From assembly GCF_004006395.2 (NCBI RefSeq), contig NZ_CP029758.2, positions 1,054,001 through 1,118,000 of the forward strand: 64,000 nt of DNA, written 5' to 3'. The stretch is from Clostridium sp. AWRP (GTDB taxonomy: Bacteria > Bacillota > Clostridia > Clostridiales > Clostridiaceae). The stretch's first letter is position 1. Every line of letters begins with the position of its first letter. Below the pieces are notes generated by a model. That model did no database searches and had not been told where the DNA came from. It saw only the letters and a program-made list of their open reading frames with translations. The position numbers and the translations under genes are program-made. Positions 59,925 to 64,000 of this stretch are shown here, in pieces.

Positions 59925-60608
59925 ATGTTTATTACTGCTGCAGAGATAACAAATAAGGAATTTAAAAAGGGACTTAGAGGTTATAATATAGATGAAGTAG
60001 ACGAATTTTTAGACAAAATAGCAGAAGATTATGAGTCTATATATAAGGAAAATTCTCTTTTAAAGGAAAAAATGCAGTCTTTGGATGAGAAGATAAGTCA
60101 TTACACTAAAATGGAAAATACTATAAAAGATACACTTTTATTAGCTCAAAATGCTTCTGAACAGGCTAAAGAAAATGCTAAAAAGGAAAGTGAATTTGTA
60201 GTAAAAAATGCAAATGATGCTGCACAAAAGATAATAGATAAAGCCCATGGAGATGTAATTCAAATTACAGATGAGTTTGAAAATGTAAAACAGGAGTTTT
60301 CTAAGTTTAGAACTAAGTTTAGAAATTTTATGAAAACTCAAATGGAAATGTTTGATGATATGGAAAAAGACTTTGTAAAGAATTATAACATCGGGTATGA
60401 ATCAAATGAAAATGAAGTGGAAGATACTATTGTTAAGGAAAAGGAAATAGAAATAGTAGAGCCCAAAAAAAAAGATGTTTCTGTAGTTGAAAACAGTAAC
60501 AAAGAATTTGATGAAGATGATAAAGAGGACTCAAATCATATGGAAAAGGAAATTTTTCAAGATAAAGATGAACTGGAAGAAATTAAAAATTTTTTTATTA
60601 AAGGATAG
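59925..60608 (+). CDS. divIVA: Cell division initiation protein DivIVA
   Basis: Coiled-coil protein that binds curved membrane at poles and septa. The 227 residues start FITAAEITNKEFKKGLRGYNIDEVDEFLDKIAEDYE, the membrane-binding DivIVA domain. A long coiled coil (about 30-150) and a charged tail follow. ATG 59925 is set by GTGAGGTG at 59911-59918; a GTG three bases upstream is the alternative. A terminator follows directly. Confidence 0.94.
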   Translation: MFITAAEITNKEFKKGLRGYNIDEVDEFLDKIAEDYESIYKENSLLKEKMQSLDEKISHYTKMENTIKDTLLLAQNASEQAKENAKKESEFVVKNANDAAQKIIDKAHGDVIQITDEFENVKQEFSKFRTKFRNFMKTQMEMFDDMEKDFVKNYNIGYESNENEVEDTIVKEKEIEIVEPKKKDVSVVENSNKEFDEDDKEDSNHMEKEIFQDKDELEEIKNFFIKG

Positions 60609-60641
60609 AAAAAGCCACTCTAAAAGTAGAGTGGCTTTTTA
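60609..60641 (+). terminator. Intrinsic terminator after divIVA
   Basis: AAAGCCACTCTA and TAGAGTGGCTTTTT form a perfect stem with an AAAG loop and a T5 run. Confidence 0.92.
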
Positions 60642-60665
60642 GCAGGCGCTCTGAACAAAGCATAT

Positions 60666-60695
60666 TTGACAATCAATGTTGATTTAATATATGCT
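60666..60695 (+). promoter_or_regulatory. Likely promoter of the mtnN operon
   Basis: TTGACA (60666-60671), 18 bp, TATGCT (60690-60695). It is the only good -35 in the short gap between the divIVA terminator and mtnN. Confidence 0.45.
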
Positions 60696-60733
60696 ATTAA
60701 TTATAGAAATAAAAATGAGGAGGACATTCAAAT

Positions 60734-61426
60734 ATGGTTATTGGAATTATAGGAGCTATGGATGAAGAGGTAGAAATACTTTTATCTGAATTAGAACTGG
60801 AGAAAGTTGAAGAAAAAGCTAATATGAAATTTAATTTAGGAAAACTTTATAATAAAGATATAGTGGTAGTAAGAAGTGGCATAGGTAAGGTAAATGCGGC
60901 AGTATGTGCCCAGATACTTGTAGATGATTTTAATGCAGATTACATAATAAATGTAGGTATTGCAGGTGGTGCAGGAGAAAATGTATATCCAGGAGATATA
61001 GTAATAGCAGACAATTTGGTACAGCATGATATGGATACATCTGCTTTTGGAGACAAAGTAGGACAGATACCTAGATTGGATACATATGATTTTAAATGCA
61101 ATAGAAGACTTGTAGAAAAAGCTAAGGATGCATGTAATAAATTAGGAAATATAAATAGTTTTGTAGGAAGAATAGTTACAGGAGATCAATTTATTTCAAG
61201 TACAGAAAAGGTTAGAGATTTGAATAAGGAGTTTGGAGCGCTGGCTTGTGAAATGGAAGGTGGAAGTATTGCACAGGTAGCTTATTTGAACAATGTACCT
61301 TTTGTAATAATAAGATCTATATCAGATAACGCAAACAATGGTGCTAGTATGGACTATAAAAAATTTGCACCTATTGCCATAAAAAATTCTACACAAATAA
61401 TTAAAAGTATGATTATGAGCTTGTAA
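60734..61426 (+). CDS. mtnN: 5'-methylthioadenosine/S-adenosylhomocysteine nucleosidase
   Basis: Cleaves adenine from MTA and SAH, recycling by-products of SAM reactions and polyamine synthesis. The 230 residues contain GIIGAMDEEVE, INVGIAGGAG, VQHDMDTSAFG, FISSTEKV, CEMEGGSIAQVAY (the purine-binding Glu) and RSISDNAN (the catalytic Asp). AGGAGG precedes the ATG. It leads mtnN-lspA-rluD. Confidence 0.96.
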   Translation: MVIGIIGAMDEEVEILLSELELEKVEEKANMKFNLGKLYNKDIVVVRSGIGKVNAAVCAQILVDDFNADYIINVGIAGGAGENVYPGDIVIADNLVQHDMDTSAFGDKVGQIPRLDTYDFKCNRRLVEKAKDACNKLGNINSFVGRIVTGDQFISSTEKVRDLNKEFGALACEMEGGSIAQVAYLNNVPFVIIRSISDNANNGASMDYKKFAPIAIKNSTQIIKSMIMSL

Positions 61427-61457
61427 TTTTTACATATTGCGTTTTGGGAGGAAAATA

Positions 61458-61913
61458 GTGGAAATTTTTATAATATTACTTGGAATTTTAATAGATAGGG
61501 TTACTAAAATATGGGCCATTGAAGTTTTATCTAAAGTCTCTCAGGTAATAGTAATAAAAGATTTGTTTTCATTAATGTATTTGCAAAATAAGGGAGCTGC
61601 TTTTGGAATTTTGCAGGGTAAGCTTTATTTTTTAACTATAATTACAATAATTGTAGTTGGAGGAATGATAGTTTATATTATAAAATATAAACCTAATTCA
61701 AAGTTTATAAGAATAAGTTTTTCACTTATAATAAGTGGAGCTTTGGGAAATTTGATGGATAGAATAGTGTATAAATATGTAGTTGACTTTATTTCTGTCC
61801 ATTATAAAGATATTTATTATTTCCCTGTATTCAATATAGCAGATGTGATGGTGGTAGTAGGAACTGCACTTTTGGCATTCTATTTATTAAAGGAAGAAAA
61901 GTATGGAAAGTAA
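61458..61913 (+). CDS. lspA: Lipoprotein signal peptidase LspA
   Basis: Membrane aspartyl protease that cleaves lipoprotein signal peptides. The 151 residues have four helices and the conserved motifs NKGAAFGIL, ISGALGNLMDRI (first catalytic Asp) and FNIADVMVV (second). GTG 61458 is placed after TTGGGAGGAAA (61444-61454); an earlier TTG at 61437 overlaps that site. It overlaps the next gene by 11 bp. Confidence 0.95.
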   Translation: MEIFIILLGILIDRVTKIWAIEVLSKVSQVIVIKDLFSLMYLQNKGAAFGILQGKLYFLTIITIIVVGGMIVYIIKYKPNSKFIRISFSLIISGALGNLMDRIVYKYVVDFISVHYKDIYYFPVFNIADVMVVVGTALLAFYLLKEEKYGK

Positions 61914-62817
61914 AAAGTTTTTGGTTTGTAGTGAAGAAGAAAATATGAGACTTGATGTATTTTTGTCTAAATGTTTCCAGGATAAATCAAGATCATATAT
62001 TCAAAATGTAATAGAGGATAAGTTGGTAGAAGTAAATGGAAAAGCAAAAAAGTCCAATTATAAGATTAAGTCAGGGGATAATATAGAAATTACTATACCT
62101 GACCCTGTGAATTTAAATATACAGTCAGAAGATATACCACTTGATATACTATATGAAGATAAGGATGTTATTGTAGTAAATAAGCCTCAAGGGATGATAG
62201 TACATCCTGCACCAGGAGTATATGAAGGTACTTTAGTAAATGCTCTTTTAAATCATTGTCATGATTTATCTGGTATAAATGGAGTGACAAGACCGGGTAT
62301 AGTACATAGAATAGACAAAGACACTTCAGGAATACTTGTAGTAGCTAAAAATGATAATTCTCATAATAAATTAGCGAAACAGCTTAAGGATCATTCTATG
62401 ACTAGAGAATACATAGCTTTAGTAGAGGGAGTCGTAAAGCTAGATGAGGGCACTGTAGATGAGCCTATTGCAAGACATCCTAAAGATAAAATAAAGATGG
62501 CAGTTTGTGTGAATGGAAAAAGGGCCATTACCCATTATAAGGTTATTAAAAGATTTAAAAATAATACTTTAATAAAATGTATACTTGAAACAGGAAGAAC
62601 ACATCAGATAAGAGTACATATGGCATATATAGGGCATCCTCTTGTAGGAGATCCGGTATATGGCTATAAAAAGCAGAGGTTTAAATTAAATGGTCAGCTA
62701 CTCCATGCTAAAAAGCTTGGGTTTGTTCATCCAGCTACAGACAAGTACATAGAATTTGAAACAGAAATACCAGATTATTTTAAAAAAGTGATAAAAGTTT
62801 TAGATAATATGAATTAA
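61903..62817 (+). CDS. rluD: Pseudouridine synthase, RluA/RluD family
   Basis: A 304-residue enzyme isomerising uridine to pseudouridine in rRNA. It has an N-terminal S4 domain (RLDVFLSKCFQDKSRSYIQNVIEDKLVEVNG), the catalytic core with HRIDKDTSGILVVAK (catalytic Asp), and the C-terminal LETGRTHQIRVHMAYIGHPLVGDPVYG. The target position cannot be told from sequence. It overlaps the lspA end. Confidence 0.93.
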   Translation: MESKKFLVCSEEENMRLDVFLSKCFQDKSRSYIQNVIEDKLVEVNGKAKKSNYKIKSGDNIEITIPDPVNLNIQSEDIPLDILYEDKDVIVVNKPQGMIVHPAPGVYEGTLVNALLNHCHDLSGINGVTRPGIVHRIDKDTSGILVVAKNDNSHNKLAKQLKDHSMTREYIALVEGVVKLDEGTVDEPIARHPKDKIKMAVCVNGKRAITHYKVIKRFKNNTLIKCILETGRTHQIRVHMAYIGHPLVGDPVYGYKKQRFKLNGQLLHAKKLGFVHPATDKYIEFETEIPDYFKKVIKVLDNMN

Positions 62818-62851
62818 AAAAGCAGTCTATATAATTTTAGACTGCTTTTTA
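62818..62851. terminator. Bidirectional terminator between rluD and the permease gene
   Basis: AGCAGTCTA (62821-62829) and TAGACTGCT (62838-62846) form a perfect stem, with A and T tracts on either side. Confidence 0.88.
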
Positions 62852-62860
62852 GAGCAATTT

Positions 62861-64000
62861 CTAAACAGCTTCTTTATTGGATTTTTCAGAAGCACTTTCT
62901 TCTGGTAATATTAAATTAAGTATTATTCCAATAATGGTTGCAAGAGCTACACCGGATATTTGAACTGGTGATCCACCTACAGTAAAGTTTATGGAAGCAC
63001 CGCCAATTCCTATTACTATTATGACAGATGACAATATTAAGTTCCTATTTTTACTAAAATCTATTTTATCTTCTACAAATATTCTAAAACCCGAAGAAGC
63101 TATTATTCCAAATAACACTATGCTTACACCACCTATTACAGGCATAGGCATATTTTCAATTACAGCAGCTATAGGACCTATAAATGAAAGCAGTATAGCT
63201 ATTACTCCAGCGCCGCCTATAACCCATACACTGTAAACTTTGGTTATAGCCATAACTCCTATATTTTCTCCATAAGTTGTAGTTGGAGGTCCACCTGCAA
63301 AACCTGCAAATATAGTGGCTAATCCATCTCCTAATATAGATCTATGAAGTCCTGGGTTTTTGGTAAAATCCCTTCCTACTACATTGTTTGTTACGTAAAT
63401 GTGACCTATATGTTCTGCTAAGGTTACAAAAGAAATGGGGGCCATAAGCATGACGGCATTTATATTGAATTTAGGAAACATAAATGGAGGCAATTTAAAG
63501 AACTTGGTACTTACAATAGTATCCAGTGCTTGCTTTGGTACTACACCTAAAATTAAAGCAGATATATATCCGATTATGATAGCTATTAGTATAGGTATTA
63601 TTCCTAGAAATCCTTTGAAATACATGGTTCCAATAACAGCTACGGCAACTGTAATTGCAGATACTGTCATCCAAGCCCATCTTGGTATACTCTGCATCTG
63701 ATCAGTTGTATAAGTAGGGTTGAATCCTGCCCAGTTTATAGCTGTAGCTGCAAGACCTAGGCCTATTACTATTACTATGGAACCAACAACTACAGGTGGA
63801 AGGGCTCTGTTAAGCCAGTTTACACCGCAAAGCTTTATTATGCCAGCTACAATTAAATATACACAACCTGCTGCTATTACACCAGAAAGCATAGATGCTG
63901 GTCCATAGCTTTTAGATGCTATAAGAATTGGACTTATAAAAGCAAAGGAAGAACCTAAGTAAGCCGGAAGCTTGGCTTTGGTACATATGATATAAATAAG
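62861..64000 (-). CDS. uraA: Uracil/xanthine permease (NCS2, UraA-like), N-terminus outside window
   Basis: A nucleobase:proton symporter of the NCS2 family. The frame stays open through the window edge (KAKLPAYLGSSFAFISPILIASKSYGP precedes the internal Met at 63892), so the start lies beyond 64000. Visible motifs include LPPVVVGSIVIVIGL, the transport motif FAGGPPTTTYGENIGV and GIIASSGFRIFVEDKIDF. About 380 of roughly 420 residues are here. It is convergent with rluD. Uracil is the likely substrate. Confidence 0.93.
   Translation of the reverse strand, partial: LIYIICTKAKLPAYLGSSFAFISPILIASKSYGPASMLSGVIAAGCVYLIVAGIIKLCGVNWLNRALPPVVVGSIVIVIGLGLAATAINWAGFNPTYTTDQMQSIPRWAWMTVSAITVAVAVIGTMYFKGFLGIIPILIAIIIGYISALILGVVPKQALDTIVSTKFFKLPPFMFPKFNINAVMLMAPISFVTLAEHIGHIYVTNNVVGRDFTKNPGLHRSILGDGLATIFAGFAGGPPTTTYGENIGVMAITKVYSVWVIGGAGVIAILLSFIGPIAAVIENMPMPVIGGVSIVLFGIIASSGFRIFVEDKIDFSKNRNLILSSVIIVIGIGGASINFTVGGSPVQISGVALATIIGIILNLILPEESASEKSNKEAV

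Noticed and set aside
1..64000. CRISPR array
   Set aside because: No regularly spaced identical repeats; the repeats seen are irregular and flanked by terminal inverted repeats.
1..64000. tRNA or rRNA genes
   Set aside because: No cloverleaf T-loop sequence or rRNA-like GC-rich block was found by eye.

Overview
The window is AT-rich, gene-dense DNA from a Gram-positive, flagellated, very probably spore-forming anaerobe. Strong Shine-Dalgarno sites with frequent TTG/GTG starts, a fused FliR-FlhB export protein, a DAP-type MurE, and the sepF/ylmH/divIVA and DUF881/sbp gene sets all fit Clostridium sensu stricto (cluster I). The species cannot be named from the sequence alone.

Layout. (1) 1-4400: the 3' end of homoserine dehydrogenase, a UPF0756 membrane protein, a DUF3867-like protein, a YopX-like protein, a mini beta-carbonic-anhydrase-like protein, dUTPase and a small SSB. 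(2) 4600-31700: a chemoreceptor, a small unknown protein, flagellin with its own sigma-28 promoter, then one long flagellar operon flgB-flgC-fliE-F-G-H-I-J-K-flgD-(TIGR02530)-flgE-flbD-fliL-O-P-Q-fliR/flhB-flhA-flhF-flhG-PilZ-fliA-(DUF6115)-(small TM)-two FlgF/G-type rod proteins, ending in a Met/Tyr-rich acidic protein. Compared with the Bacillus fla/che operon, fliM, fliY, cheY and the cheB/A/W/C/D block are missing, and a PilZ protein lies where the che block would be. flhA is interrupted by a one-base frameshift near 24567. (3) 31750-43800: Mn-dependent pyrophosphatase with CBS/DRTGG domains, a SERCA-type Ca2+ ATPase, an unknown 134-aa protein, a Lon-like protease with degenerate Walker motifs, and a DHA2-type efflux operon (two HlyD-like adaptors plus an MFS pump) divergent from a TetR regulator, with matching palindromic operators on both sides. 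(4) 43940-57530: ychF, then the division and wall cluster mraZ-rsmH-ftsL-pbp / murE / murF-mraY-ftsW / divIB-DUF881-sbp-DUF881. murD and murG are absent. (5) 57650-64000: yggS-sepF-yggT-ylmH-divIVA, mtnN-lspA-rluD, and a convergent, incomplete uracil/xanthine permease.

Between genes lie several copies of a MITE-like element with terminal inverted repeats of the form TAACTCAACTTTCGCA, related tracts of short repeats, a second dispersed 41-nt repeat, and a structured palindromic element at 36478-36645 with a partial relative at 39690. Regulatory sites visible in the sequence include a 13-bp inverted repeat over the flagellin -10 region, MraZ boxes upstream of mraZ, a hairpin that buries the ssb Shine-Dalgarno, and many intrinsic terminators. 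There is no CRISPR array, rRNA gene or recognisable tRNA gene, and no intact insertion sequence.
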